64,000 bases of DNA from Myxococcus stipitatus DSM 14675 (GCF_000331735.1 NC_020126.1:6571001-6635000), one strand, 5' to 3'. Counted from the stretch's first letter, positions 35,081 to 45,366 are shown. Numbers and translations are program-made. Notes: generated by a model not told the origin, from the letters alone.

Positions 35081-35644
35081 TCAGGTCAGCCCGAGGCGTC
35101 GAGCCCGGCCGCCCTCCGCGACAACGTCCACCTCCCGACGGGCCGAAACGTTCCATTCCAAGGGAAGGTCCGCGTCGCAGAAGGTGCAGACGAACCACTG
35201 TTCCTTCACGAGCGTGCTCTCACCACAGGCCGGACAGCGGCGGAAGTGCACCGAGGTGGTGAGGCCAGAAGGCGCCGACAGCCCAGCCCGAGCCAAGGAC
35301 TCCGCCACGGCGTCCCAGCAGGCCACATCCGGGCGGTACCCCGTCGACAGATTGCTGACGACGGAGACCGAGAAGGTCCGAGCCTGGGAGACGAAACCCA
35401 TCTCACCGGCGGCAAGCACCTCTTCACCTCCGGCGCAGGCGACGTGTTCCGACCTTCGAGGGGCAAGGCGAAGACACGCACGAAGGTCCACGACATAGGT
35501 CGCACCCTCGACGAGCGCATCGGGATGGGCGGCGAGCCAGCATTGGAGGTCCGGCAGCGAGTGGATGAGTGCACCCGGGGGAGCCGCGACGGAGCGGCGG
35601 CGAATCTCCTCGGGACCGACATAGGGGTAGGCAAGGAATCGCAT
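35081..35644 (-). CDS. Unknown protein with C-terminal zinc-ribbon-like motif
   Basis: 187 residues from the ATG at 35644 (MRFLAYPYVGPEEI); an in-frame ATG at 35671 is possible and neither has a strong ribosome site. The C-terminus has CPACGES-x9-CTFCDADLP, four Cys in the spacing of a zinc ribbon. The rest is an alpha/beta-like sequence with no family that I know. Codon use and GC content match the neighbours, and the antisense frames are long but lack sense, so I treat it as real with moderate confidence. It lies between the lipid kinase and PhzF, all on the minus strand. Confidence 0.62.
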   Translation of the reverse strand: MRFLAYPYVGPEEIRRRSVAAPPGALIHSLPDLQCWLAAHPDALVEGATYVVDLRACLRLAPRRSEHVACAGGEEVLAAGEMGFVSQARTFSVSVVSNLSTGYRPDVACWDAVAESLARAGLSAPSGLTTSVHFRRCPACGESTLVKEQWFVCTFCDADLPLEWNVSARREVDVVAEGGRARRLGLT

Positions 35645-35784
35645 GCGCCGCGGACGCCCGGGGTCGAGCATTCCTGTCGAGCATCGCACCTCGGCCCCGA
35701 GAGGCCATGGGCCGCGCACGATTCCTGCTCGCCATCTCGGCCCCTGCCCTCGCGACGCCAAGCGGAAACCTCCGCGGCCGCCGA

Positions 35785-35810
35785 GGCTTCGCCGAACGTA
35801 CGGCGAAGCC
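35785..35810 (-). terminator. Hairpin terminator after the PhzF gene
   Basis: GGCTTCGCCG (35785-35794) pairs perfectly with CGGCGAAGCC (35801-35810) with a 6-base loop, 11 bases after the PhzF stop on the minus strand. No U-tract follows. Confidence 0.75.
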
Positions 35811-35821
35811 GCGTGTCCACC

Positions 35822-36709
35822 TCACACGTGCAGCGTGCCCGCGAGCACCGTCACGGCGACTCCGCCGATGCGGGCCCGCTCGGGATGTCCCGCCTTGCCG
35901 GTGACCTCCACCTCGATGCGTCCGGGCTTCCCCATCGCATCGCCTTGCTCGATGCGCGCGCGAACGGTGCCTCCCTCGGCGGGAAGCGGCAGGACACCAT
36001 TCATGGCCAGGTACATACCAAGAGGCCCCGCCGCCGACCCTGTCACCGGGTCCTCGGGCACGCCCATGCCCGGCACGAAGTAGCGCGAGTGCGCCATGCT
36101 GCCGGCCTCTCGAGTCTCCCGCGTGAAGACATACACGCCACTCAGCCCATGCGGCCGCAGCAACTCCGCCAGCTCATTCGAGCGCGGCGCCAGTCCCCAC
36201 AGGTCCTCTCTCCGACGGAACGGCACCATCAAGCGATGTCCGTTGCGGCGCACGGGAAGCGTGTCGTCCACCATCGCGACCGTCCCCCCCACGAGCGCCA
36301 TCACTCGCTCCAGCGACACCGGCGACTCCAGCCACGGCAGGCGAGGCGTGACAATCCACGGCCGACTCCCACGCTCGCCCATCGCCTCCAACTCCACGTC
36401 CAGCACACCCGCCGCGCACTCCAACCGCGTCGTCCCCGTGCGCGGCAACAGCCCTCGCTCCGCCAGCAGATGGAACGTGGCCACCGTGGCGTGGCCGCAG
36501 AAATCAATCTCATCCGTCGGCGTGAAGTAGCGCAGCCGAACCCCCTGCCCGTCCGGACCGGACAAGAGGAATGCGGTCTCCGACGCCCCCACCGCGGCGG
36601 CGACTCGCTGCATCGTCGCCACGCTCAGCCCGGCCGCGTCCAACACCACGCCCGCTCGGTTCCCGGAACCGGGCTGCTGCGTGAAGGCATCGACAATCGT
36701 CACCTGCAT
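35822..36709 (-). CDS. PhzF-family isomerase/epimerase
   Basis: 295 residues. The fold is the duplicated PhzF/DapF-like barrel. GNRAGVVL (about 16-23), ASETAFLL with the likely catalytic Glu44, FCGHATVATFHLL (about 70-82) and EDPVTGSAAGPLG (about 235-248) match the family, in which Glu45 of PhzF moves protons during phenazine synthesis. Phenazine genes are absent here, so the substrate is unknown. It is divergently paired with the MocR regulator at 36822, a common arrangement for a regulator and its target. GGAG lies 9 bases before the start. Confidence 0.88.
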   Translation of the reverse strand: MQVTIVDAFTQQPGSGNRAGVVLDAAGLSVATMQRVAAAVGASETAFLLSGPDGQGVRLRYFTPTDEIDFCGHATVATFHLLAERGLLPRTGTTRLECAAGVLDVELEAMGERGSRPWIVTPRLPWLESPVSLERVMALVGGTVAMVDDTLPVRRNGHRLMVPFRRREDLWGLAPRSNELAELLRPHGLSGVYVFTRETREAGSMAHSRYFVPGMGVPEDPVTGSAAGPLGMYLAMNGVLPLPAEGGTVRARIEQGDAMGKPGRIEVEVTGKAGHPERARIGGVAVTVLAGTLHV

Positions 36710-36762
36710 GGATGGCGCTCCCCTGGCCGCGACGAGCCCTTGCCCCGACAGCGGCTTTCACA

Positions 36763-36786
36763 TGTACCGATACAATGGATGCATTG
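36763..36786. promoter_or_regulatory. Candidate operator between PhzF and MocR genes
   Basis: In the 112-base gap between the divergent genes lie two small inverted repeats: TGTA-CCGA-TACA (36763-36774) and CAATG-GATG-CATTG (36773-36786), overlapping by two bases. TACAAT (36771-36776) could also be a -10 box for the plus-strand gene. MocR proteins usually bind such paired sites next to their own promoter. Confidence 0.4.
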
Positions 36787-36821
36787 CGCAAACCGCCGCG
36801 TCAACCGTATGAATTGTCACC

Positions 36822-38228
36822 ATGACAATCTGGACGCCCAACCTCCGGGGCCGCGAAGGCCCGCTCTACCGGGTCATCGCGGATGCACTCGGCGCGGACA
36901 TCGAGGAGGGCCGCCTCGCCGCGGGCACTCGCCTGCCCACCCACCGTGAGCTCGCGGAGAAAGTGGGCGTCACCGTCGGCACCGTGACACGCGCGTACGC
37001 GGAGGCCGAACGCCGTGGCCTCATCGGCGGCGAAGTGGGCCGAGGCACCTTCGTCCGCCACCGGGACGCACCTCGCCACCTCCCCTCGCCCGCACCCGAC
37101 CTCGGTGACGATGCGCTCGTGGAGCTGGGGCTCAACTGGCCCGCGACACCTCCAGGCGACCCGGCGGGCACGGCCCTGCGCAAGTCACTCGACGCCCTGC
37201 AACGCTCGCCGAAGTTGTCGGCGCTGCTCGACTATCAACCCCACGCGGGACATCCGTCCCACCGCGAAGCCGGCGCCCAGTGGATTCAGCGCTTCGGCCT
37301 CGAAGTCGCGCCCTCGCGCGTCGTCGTCTGCTCGGGAGGACAACACGCGATGGAGGTCGCGCTCAGCGCCCTCACGCGCCCCGGTGACACCGTGCTCTGC
37401 GAGTCGCTCACCTACCCTGGGCTCAAGGTGCTCGCGAACCGGTTCCACCTGCGGCTCCACGGTGTCGCCATGGATGAGCACGGCCTGCTCCCCGATGCCC
37501 TCGAGGCCGCCTGCCGCACGGGCGCGAAGGTCCTCTTCTGCCTGCCCAACCTCCAGAACCCCACCGGCGCGGTGATGACCGAGGAGCGCCGCCGCCGCAT
37601 CGCCGCCGTGGCTCGCCAGCACGGGCTCTCCGTCGTGGAGGACGACGCCTACGGACTGCTGCTCGACAAGCGCCCCGCGCCGCTGTGCTCGTTCCTGCCC
37701 GAGTCCGGCTGGTTCATCGCGGGAGTCTCCAAGCTGCTCGCGCCCGGCCTCCGCCTGGGCTACCTGGCCGCGCCCGAGAGCACCAGCACGGAGCGGCTCG
37801 CGGAGGAGGCGGGCCTGGCCACGCGGATGACGCCCGCGTTGATGGCCGACATCACCGCGCGCTGGGTGCGCGAAGGCACCGCGGACGAGCTCGTCATCCG
37901 CCGCCGGCGGGAAGCCCAGGAGCGGATGGAGCTGGCGAAGAAGCTGCTCGGAGACTGGCTGCCCCGCCCGCTGAGCCGAGGCGCCACGTACCACTTGTGG
38001 CTCAAGCTCCCCGCACCGTGGCGCGCGGAGCCCTTCACGTCACACGCCCGGCGGCGCGGCGTCACCGTCACGCCCGCCGAGCTGTTCAACGTGGGGCCCT
38101 CCACCGCGCCGTCCGCGGTGCGCGTCTGCCTGGGAGCCCCACGCACCCGCGCGGCGCTGGAGAAGGGACTCCAGCGCCTGCGGGAGACACTGGAGGGAGG
38201 GCCGGAGCCTCTCGCCTCCATCGTCTGA
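36822..38228 (+). CDS. MocR-type GntR/aminotransferase transcriptional regulator
   Basis: 468 residues. The N-terminal winged helix-turn-helix (about 10-80, LPTHRELAEKVGVTVGTVTR) is GntR-like. The rest is a fold-type I aminotransferase domain with NLQNPTGAV, VEDDAYG and VSKLLAPGLRLGY, where Lys304 would hold pyridoxal phosphate. MocR proteins sense amino compounds or PLP and act as activators or repressors of an adjacent gene, here the divergent phzF. The gene's stop touches the stop of aspS with no bases in between (TGA|CTA at 38226-38231). Confidence 0.9.
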   Translation: MTIWTPNLRGREGPLYRVIADALGADIEEGRLAAGTRLPTHRELAEKVGVTVGTVTRAYAEAERRGLIGGEVGRGTFVRHRDAPRHLPSPAPDLGDDALVELGLNWPATPPGDPAGTALRKSLDALQRSPKLSALLDYQPHAGHPSHREAGAQWIQRFGLEVAPSRVVVCSGGQHAMEVALSALTRPGDTVLCESLTYPGLKVLANRFHLRLHGVAMDEHGLLPDALEAACRTGAKVLFCLPNLQNPTGAVMTEERRRRIAAVARQHGLSVVEDDAYGLLLDKRPAPLCSFLPESGWFIAGVSKLLAPGLRLGYLAAPESTSTERLAEEAGLATRMTPALMADITARWVREGTADELVIRRRREAQERMELAKKLLGDWLPRPLSRGATYHLWLKLPAPWRAEPFTSHARRRGVTVTPAELFNVGPSTAPSAVRVCLGAPRTRAALEKGLQRLRETLEGGPEPLASIV

Positions 38229-40046
<1,818 letters not shown>

Positions 40047-40085
40047 GGAGACCGCCTGCGTTGTTCTAAGAGGGAAAGGCGCGGC

Positions 40086-40115
40086 ACCTTAAGGACCGTG
40101 GAAACGACGCGTCAA
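40086..40115 (-). promoter_or_regulatory. Promoter of aspS
   Basis: On the minus strand TTGACG (40110-40115) is followed after 18 bases by TAAGGT (40086-40091), about 40 bases before the aspS start. Confidence 0.5.
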
Positions 40116-40319
40116 GGAGTCCGCGTGCTCCTGACGCCTCTCCGACGGTCGGCGCCCCACGCGCGTCCTGACGCCGCCCCCCATGTCCCAGGGTCCATGA
40201 CCTCACCGCAGGTGCGTACCAGCCAGGCAAGCCCGCCGCGCGGGGCCTCGAGTCCCGGAGGCACCCGGGAGTTTCCGAGGGGAATACACGTTCCGAGCGG
40301 ACCGGAGTAAAACGGCCCC

Positions 40320-41609
40320 ATGCTCCGAACAGTCATCGCCACCACCGCGGTGCTGGGCCTGGCCGCCGGCTGTGCGCCCGACCCGCAGACCCCGGTCAAG
40401 ATTCGAGCCCTGGTGCTCTCCGGCAACGGGCAGTACGTCCCTGAAGAGGTCGAGCTCAAGACGGTCGACGACATCGTCGGCCTCAGCGGCACCGTGGCGG
40501 ACCTGCACGGTGGCGCGCGCATCGTCTACGACTCGCGCGACCAGGAACTCACCAACGCCACCACGGCCGAGGCCTTCGCCGCCGCCCTCCTCAAGGGCGA
40601 GGGCCGAGACGTCGCCGCCAACTACATCAACCAGGATGACGTCCTGTGGCCGGCGGACTTCCACACCTGGAACATGGTGACGGCGTACTACAACCTCGAG
40701 CGCGCCTTCGACTACTTCCGGGAAGTCACCAACATCCCGCTGACCGACTTCAAGAAGCCCGTCAAGACGTACTACTTCCCCGAGTTCGTCCTCGCGGACA
40801 TCCAACCGGGACCGCTGAAGGACAACGCCCTCTACTTCTCGGCGATGGAGTCCTTCCTCGTCCTGCCCTTCGACCAGCTGCAGCGCGCGCCCCTCTCCAT
40901 CAACGCGGGCGTCATCACCCACGAGTACTCGCACCGCATCTTCAACCTGAAGGCGTACGGCGGCAGCCCCTTCCCGGAGGCGCTCATCTCCTGGTCCACG
41001 GCTGGCGGCCCCAACCCGGGCGCGAACATCCTCAAGTCCTTCGACGAGGGCCTCGCCGACCTGCACGCGTATGGCGCCACCTGCCGCAGCAAGAGCGGCT
41101 GCGACACCCGCTTCCTCTCCTCGTCCTTCCACGGCCCCGACCAGGGCCCGCTGGCCGACGAGCGCGACCTGGCCAAGACGGACCGCTGCATCGACGACGC
41201 CCTGCGCGACAGCCTCCGCGACAACAGCCTGAGCCAGTTCAGCGGGAAGGAGTACCGCGTGGGCACCATCCTCGCGAGCGCCCTGTACCAGGCCGGCGAG
41301 GCCACGGGGCAGCGTGACATCCTGCTGCGCTCCATCGTCGCCGCGTACAACGACGAGACCACCGCGACGCCCGGCATCCTCCAGCTCACCCGCAGGTACA
41401 TCGGCGACCAGTCGAAGTTCACCCTGGCCGTGGCCGCTGGCGCCATCATCACCCACGTCACGGACCTGCGCCTCAAGGAAGCCGTCTGCAACGAGCTGAT
41501 GGACCACCTGCAGATTCCCCGAGACCAGCTCGTGGGCACCAACAACCCCAACCTCTGTCCGCCCAGCGCCGCTGGCGGCACCACCTGCCCCCGCCTGGGT
41601 GCCGACTGA
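40320..41609 (+). CDS. Lipoprotein metalloprotease-like protein (HExxH plus downstream Glu)
   Basis: 429 residues. Lipobox LAAGC at the N-terminus. HEYSH (His201-Glu202-His205) followed 38 residues later by FDEGLADLHAYG (Glu243) is the arrangement of gluzincin-type zinc proteases, where two His and a distant Glu bind zinc. Similarity to M36/M4-type enzymes is in these motifs only. Cys pairs (about 258-263, 430-onwards in the tail CPPS/TCPR) might form disulphides. It should sit on the outer-membrane surface or its inner face. The next gene overlaps its stop by one base (TGATG), so they are coupled. GGAG lies rather far (12 bases) from the start. Confidence 0.78.
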   Translation: MLRTVIATTAVLGLAAGCAPDPQTPVKIRALVLSGNGQYVPEEVELKTVDDIVGLSGTVADLHGGARIVYDSRDQELTNATTAEAFAAALLKGEGRDVAANYINQDDVLWPADFHTWNMVTAYYNLERAFDYFREVTNIPLTDFKKPVKTYYFPEFVLADIQPGPLKDNALYFSAMESFLVLPFDQLQRAPLSINAGVITHEYSHRIFNLKAYGGSPFPEALISWSTAGGPNPGANILKSFDEGLADLHAYGATCRSKSGCDTRFLSSSFHGPDQGPLADERDLAKTDRCIDDALRDSLRDNSLSQFSGKEYRVGTILASALYQAGEATGQRDILLRSIVAAYNDETTATPGILQLTRRYIGDQSKFTLAVAAGAIITHVTDLRLKEAVCNELMDHLQIPRDQLVGTNNPNLCPPSAAGGTTCPRLGAD

Positions 41610-42388
41610 TGAGAACCGTCACCGTGAAGACCTGGCTCACCCGCTGCCTCGTGGGCGGCCTGCTCACCTCCGCGCCCGCGCTCGCGCAGGACGACGACCC
41701 GTACGCCTACCCGGAGGAGGAACCGGGCCCGACGCAGGAGCAGATTGACGAGGAAGAGGCCGCGGAGTACCGCCGCCGATACACGGACCAGGCCGAGGAG
41801 TTCCGCCGCGTCTCCGAGCAGGAGGGCGAGGACGGAGACTTCAAGGAGCTGGCGGGCCTCGACGACCCCAACAAGGGCTTCGCCGTGGAGCTCCTCGCGG
41901 GCGCGCTGCTGCTCTCGTCCCCTCAGGGCCGCTTCGCTGACACCACCGTCGGCCTGGGCGTGCGCGCCACCTGGGAGTACGGCCGCATCCTCAACATCGA
42001 GCCCCTGCGCGAGGCCCTCTGGGCCGACATCCGGTGGACCTTCGGTGGCCAGAGCGACGGCACGAAGTTCATCAAGGGCAGCTCCACGTACCACTACTTC
42101 ACCATCGCGCCGGCCTATGAGCTCAAGTTCGGCAAGTCCGACTTCGGCGTCTTCGGCCAGGTGGGCGGCGGCATCTCGTACATGTCGACCTCCATCACCG
42201 TGGACACGAAGGAGACGGAGGTGACCGGCGTCAAGCCCGTCATCCAGTACGGCCTGGGCCTGCGCGGCCGTCCCCGCCTCACCAGCGACGGCAACCTGCG
42301 GCTCGCCCTTCGTCTGGAGGCCATCGGCTACCGCCGTGGCTACCTGAACGACTTCTTCCTGGGCGGCAGCGTCGGCGTCGCCTTCTAG
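41609..42388 (+). CDS. Predicted outer-membrane beta-barrel protein
   Basis: 259 residues. A signal peptide (cleavage near ALA, residue 26) is followed by an acidic segment (about 28-80, DEEEAAEYRRRYTDQ) and then a beta-strand series with alternating hydrophobic residues ending in Phe (VGVAF), as in outer-membrane barrels. Strands such as GFAVELLAGALLLSSP and DFGVFGQVGGGISYM fit. I cannot name the family. Coupling to the surface protease gene suggests the two proteins act together in the outer membrane, for example protease and anchor or substrate. Confidence 0.75.
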   Translation: MRTVTVKTWLTRCLVGGLLTSAPALAQDDDPYAYPEEEPGPTQEQIDEEEAAEYRRRYTDQAEEFRRVSEQEGEDGDFKELAGLDDPNKGFAVELLAGALLLSSPQGRFADTTVGLGVRATWEYGRILNIEPLREALWADIRWTFGGQSDGTKFIKGSSTYHYFTIAPAYELKFGKSDFGVFGQVGGGISYMSTSITVDTKETEVTGVKPVIQYGLGLRGRPRLTSDGNLRLALRLEAIGYRRGYLNDFFLGGSVGVAF

Positions 42389-42402
42389 TCAACACTTCGC
42401 GG

Positions 42403-42450
42403 GGGCCACGTCCGCTCGAGCAGGGCGTGGCCTCGTGGAAGTTTTTCCAC
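42403..42450 (+). terminator. Double hairpin after the barrel gene
   Basis: GGCCACG (42404-42410) pairs with CGTGGCC (42426-42432), extended by a G-U pair (42403/42433) and flanked by a second hairpin GTGGAA-GTTT-TTCCAC (42435-42450). It starts 15 bases after the stop of the barrel gene. Confidence 0.6.
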
Positions 42451-42556
42451 CTCCAGCCGGGCTTGCGGCCCTTCCTCCCTTGCTCCTCCGAGGAGCGTGG
42501 GGGTTGGCATATGCCCTGCTTATGCCCACCGTCGGGTGTGGCGGGGGAGGTGGGGC

Positions 42557-42790
42557 ATGAAGGGCGTGCAGGGGCAGAGCCAGGGCAAGCATTGGGACCC
42601 GGTGTGCGGCAAGCAACTGGAGACACCGGAGGGGCAGCCGTCGTCGGAGTACAAGAAGCGCCGGTACTTCTTCTGCTCCGAGCGCTGTCGCCACACCTTC
42701 GAGCGTCAAGCCGAGCGCTTCCGCCTCAACGAGCTGGCCCGAGTGGGCGCGCTGATGACGCCCGGTCGGGTGCGCTGGGGCCTCGCCTGA
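42557..42790 (+). CDS. YHS-domain mini-protein
   Basis: 77 residues from the ATG at 42557, with GGGGGAGG 6 bases upstream. WDPVCGKQLETPEG and YFFCSERCRHTFERQAERF give the YHS signature, with Cys in positions used for metal binding (TRASH/YHS zinc knuckle). Small YHS proteins are linked to heavy-metal handling and also occur as domains of transport ATPases. Upstream in-frame codons from 42497 are unlikely. It faces recJ, with a shared hairpin terminator across its stop. Confidence 0.78.
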   Translation: MKGVQGQSQGKHWDPVCGKQLETPEGQPSSEYKKRRYFFCSERCRHTFERQAERFRLNELARVGALMTPGRVRWGLA

Positions 42791-42800
42791 CGAGGCCCCA
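42776..42800. terminator. Shared terminator hairpin spanning the YHS stop codon
   Basis: TGGGGCCTCG (42776-42785) pairs perfectly with CGAGGCCCCA (42791-42800). The loop CCTGA contains the stop codon TGA of the YHS gene (42788-42790). The recJ stop is at 42803 on the other strand, so the stem serves both genes. Confidence 0.75.
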
Positions 42801-42802
42801 CG

Positions 42803-44515
42803 TTACGCGGCGACTCGCACGTCCTTGAGCCGCAGGGACAGCTTTCGCTGTCCTCGGAACGTGTCGAAGCCGGCCTGGAAGGCCAGGTCCACGGGCCCTT
42901 CCACCAGCCGCGCGCGGTCCGCCATGCCGAAGCCGATGGCATCCAGCTCGGGTGCCTCCACCAGGGCCAGCTTCAGGTGCCCGTTGCTGCCAGCGGCCTT
43001 CGCCGGAAGCACGCGCGGTCGAGCCACCTGATGGCGCAGCACCAGCACCGGCTCCGGGTTGCCCTGGCCAAAGGGCCCCAGCCGCTGGAGCGCCTCCACG
43101 GCCGTCGCGTCCAGGTCCCTCGCGCTCACGACCGCGTCCACCCGGCACCGCGGGATGAGGTCCTCGGGGGTGAGCCGCTGCCAGGCAATCTTCTCGAACG
43201 CCTCGCGCAGCGCGGGCAGCTTGTCCGCGTCGATGGTGAGCCCCGCCGCGTGCTTGTGGCCACCGAACTTCGTGAGCAGGGACGAGCACCCGTTGAGCGC
43301 GTCGAACAGGTGGAAGGCCTCGATGCTTCGCGCCGAGCCCTTCCCCACCCCGTCCTTCACGCCCACCATGACGGTGGGCCGGTGGTAGCGCTCCACCACC
43401 CGCGAGGCGACGATGCCGATGACACCCGGGTGCCAGCCCTCGTCGAAGAGGACGAGGCCGCGCGCCTCCTTGTGCTCCTCCGCCTGGGCCAGCGCCTGCG
43501 TCAGGATGTGGCTCTCGATTCCCTGCCGCTCCGCATTGGCCCGGTCCAACACCGAGGCCAGCGCGCGCGCCGACTCCAGCGTCTCCGAGGTCAACAACTG
43601 GAGGCCCAGCGACGCATCATGCAGCCGGCCCGCGGCGTTGATGCGGGGCCCCAGGCGGAAGCCCACCTGGCCCGCGGTGATGGGCGTGTCCGGGTCCATG
43701 CCCGCCGCTTCCTTCAGCGCGCGCACGCCCGGACGACGGGCGGCCGTGAGCTCCTGGAGCCCATGTGTCACCAGGATGCGGTTGGCGCCCGTGAGCGGCA
43801 CCACGTCCGCCACGGTGGCCAGGGCCACCAGGTCCATCAGCGCCCGGAGGTTGGGCTCCTTGCGGGTGGCGAAGTAACCCTCGTCACGCAGCCGCTTGCG
43901 CAGGCCCATGCAGAGGTTGAAGGCCACGCCCGCCGCGCACAGCGCCTTCGTCGGGTACTCACAGCCGGGCTGATGCGGGTTGAGCACCGCCACCGCCGGA
44001 GGCAGCGTGGGCGGTACCGTGTGGTGGTCCACCACCACGACGTCCAACCCCAGCTCCTTCGCGCGGGTGATCTCCGCCACGGAGGTGATGCCGCAGTCCA
44101 GCGTCACCAGCACCCGCGTCCCGTCCCCGGCGATGCGCTCCACCGCGCCCAGGTTGAGGCCGTAGCCCTCATCCAGCCGGTGGGGGATGTACGTCGAGGG
44201 TGAACCACCCAGCTCCCGCAGGAACAGGCACAGGAGCGATGTGGAGCACACGCCGTCCACGTCGTAGTCGCCGTACAGCGTCACCTTCTCGCGCCGGTGC
44301 AGCGCACGCACCAGGCGGTCCACGCCCGCCGCCATCCCCTTCATCCGGAACGGGTCTGGCAAGTCCGCCAGCCGGTCCGACAGGAACGCCGACGCTGACT
44401 CCGGCGTCCGGTAACCGCGATGCAAGAGCACCCGCGCCGCCAACGGGTGGAGTGACAACTCCCCCGCGAGCGAACCCACCTCCTCCTCGACCACGTCTGG
44501 AAGCAACCACCGCAC
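42803..44515 (-). CDS. recJ: Single-strand DNA exonuclease RecJ
   Basis: 570 residues from the GTG at 44515; GGGGAG lies 7 bases upstream and this start matches the usual RecJ length. The first in-frame ATG at 44692 would add 59 residues of no conservation. DHH-family motifs appear in order: YGDYDVDGVCS, LDCGIT, VVVDHHTV, then TVADVVPL. GHKHAAGL in the DHHA1 domain and RLGPRINAAGRL are also conserved. RecJ removes 5' single strands during recombination, mismatch and base-excision repair. No partner gene lies next to it. Confidence 0.93.
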   Translation of the reverse strand: MRWLLPDVVEEEVGSLAGELSLHPLAARVLLHRGYRTPESASAFLSDRLADLPDPFRMKGMAAGVDRLVRALHRREKVTLYGDYDVDGVCSTSLLCLFLRELGGSPSTYIPHRLDEGYGLNLGAVERIAGDGTRVLVTLDCGITSVAEITRAKELGLDVVVVDHHTVPPTLPPAVAVLNPHQPGCEYPTKALCAAGVAFNLCMGLRKRLRDEGYFATRKEPNLRALMDLVALATVADVVPLTGANRILVTHGLQELTAARRPGVRALKEAAGMDPDTPITAGQVGFRLGPRINAAGRLHDASLGLQLLTSETLESARALASVLDRANAERQGIESHILTQALAQAEEHKEARGLVLFDEGWHPGVIGIVASRVVERYHRPTVMVGVKDGVGKGSARSIEAFHLFDALNGCSSLLTKFGGHKHAAGLTIDADKLPALREAFEKIAWQRLTPEDLIPRCRVDAVVSARDLDATAVEALQRLGPFGQGNPEPVLVLRHQVARPRVLPAKAAGSNGHLKLALVEAPELDAIGFGMADRARLVEGPVDLAFQAGFDTFRGQRKLSLRLKDVRVAA

Positions 44516-44568
44516 GCGCGAGCTCCCCTCCTCGGCGCACGGAACCCCTCCGTGGCCGGGACGAAATC

Positions 44569-44600
44569 TTGACACGGGAGACAGTACCTCAGACGTCTGA
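44569..44600 (+). promoter_or_regulatory. Candidate promoter with 12-bp palindromic operator between recJ and a barrel gene
   Basis: TTGACA (44569-44574) resembles a -35 box. Where the -10 would fall lies TCAGACGTCTGA (44589-44600), a perfect 12-bp palindrome, in the gap between the divergent recJ and outer-membrane gene. The palindrome is clear in the sequence; its role as an operator is inferred. Confidence 0.4.
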
Positions 44601-44742
44601 CGAGGAAAGTCCAACCTTGGGCACGACATTTCCCTTCCTGCTCGGACGTTCAGGCATGCGCTCGCCCTGTTGTCTGCCCGAGGGGAGCGCACCAGCCGCG
44701 CGATGCACAGCCTGTCTGCACACGACCTGACAGGGAGGACTC

Positions 44743-45348
44743 ATGACATCCACGAGCATTCAAGCAAGCGTCTGCGCACTCGCGCTCATCGCCGCCAGTC
44801 CGGCGTTGGCGAATGATGCGACGGAAGGCAAGCGCGGAGATGTGAACGTGTTCCTCAAGGGTGGCCTGGGTGATTACACGGGCGACCTGGGAGATCTCAC
44901 CGACACGGGCCCCGCGTGGGGTCTCACACTCAATGTCCAGCCCACCACATTCCTCGGGTTCGAGGTCGGCTACGAGGGCTCCCGCAACGGCCTCGACGAC
45001 ATCCGGCTCCTGGGGGATGGCCCCGCCATCGTTCGGCAAGGCGGCAGCGCCCTGGTGAAGCTCTCCCCTCCGCTCTTCACGGGGGTGCGCCCCTTCGTGG
45101 GCGCGGGCTTCGGGCTCACCTATGTCGACGTCCGAGGCACGGGCATCGGTGGCCTCTACGACTCGGACACGCAGGAGGAGTTGCCCGTGGCCGCGGGCCT
45201 GGAGTTCAACAGCGGCGCGCTCACCGCGGGCCTGCGCGCCACCTGGCGCCTGCTCCTGGATGACGACTTCGCCCGAGGCGCGATGAACGGCGAGGACGTC
45301 AAGGGCGGCCTGCTGGACGGCTCAGTGACGCTAGGGGCGCGCTTCTAG
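44743..45348 (+). CDS. Predicted outer-membrane beta-barrel protein (small)
   Basis: 201 residues with a signal peptide (cleavage near ALA, residue 23) and GGGAGG 5-6 bases before the ATG. The mature sequence is a run of amphipathic strands (NVFLKGGLGDYTGDL, FEVGYEGSRNGLDDI, RPFVGAGFGLTYVDV) ending VTLGARF with a terminal Phe, typical of 8-stranded outer-membrane proteins. The function is unknown. It precedes a strong terminator shared with the Sec genes. Confidence 0.8.
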   Translation: MTSTSIQASVCALALIAASPALANDATEGKRGDVNVFLKGGLGDYTGDLGDLTDTGPAWGLTLNVQPTTFLGFEVGYEGSRNGLDDIRLLGDGPAIVRQGGSALVKLSPPLFTGVRPFVGAGFGLTYVDVRGTGIGGLYDSDTQEELPVAAGLEFNSGALTAGLRATWRLLLDDDFARGAMNGEDVKGGLLDGSVTLGARF

Positions 45349-45366
45349 CCCTGGGCCTGAAAACAA

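Noticed and set aside
32468..36949. A 1,493-codon open frame on the plus strand
   Set aside because: It runs antisense across the beta-helix, lipid kinase, unknown and PhzF genes, has low-complexity Arg/Ala/His-rich sequence with no domain, and reflects the GC-rich third positions of the real genes.
44627..44645. Sigma-54-like box TTGGGCACGACATTTCCC
   Set aside because: The spacing from GG leads to CC rather than GC at the -12 position, and no enhancer-type site is visible upstream.
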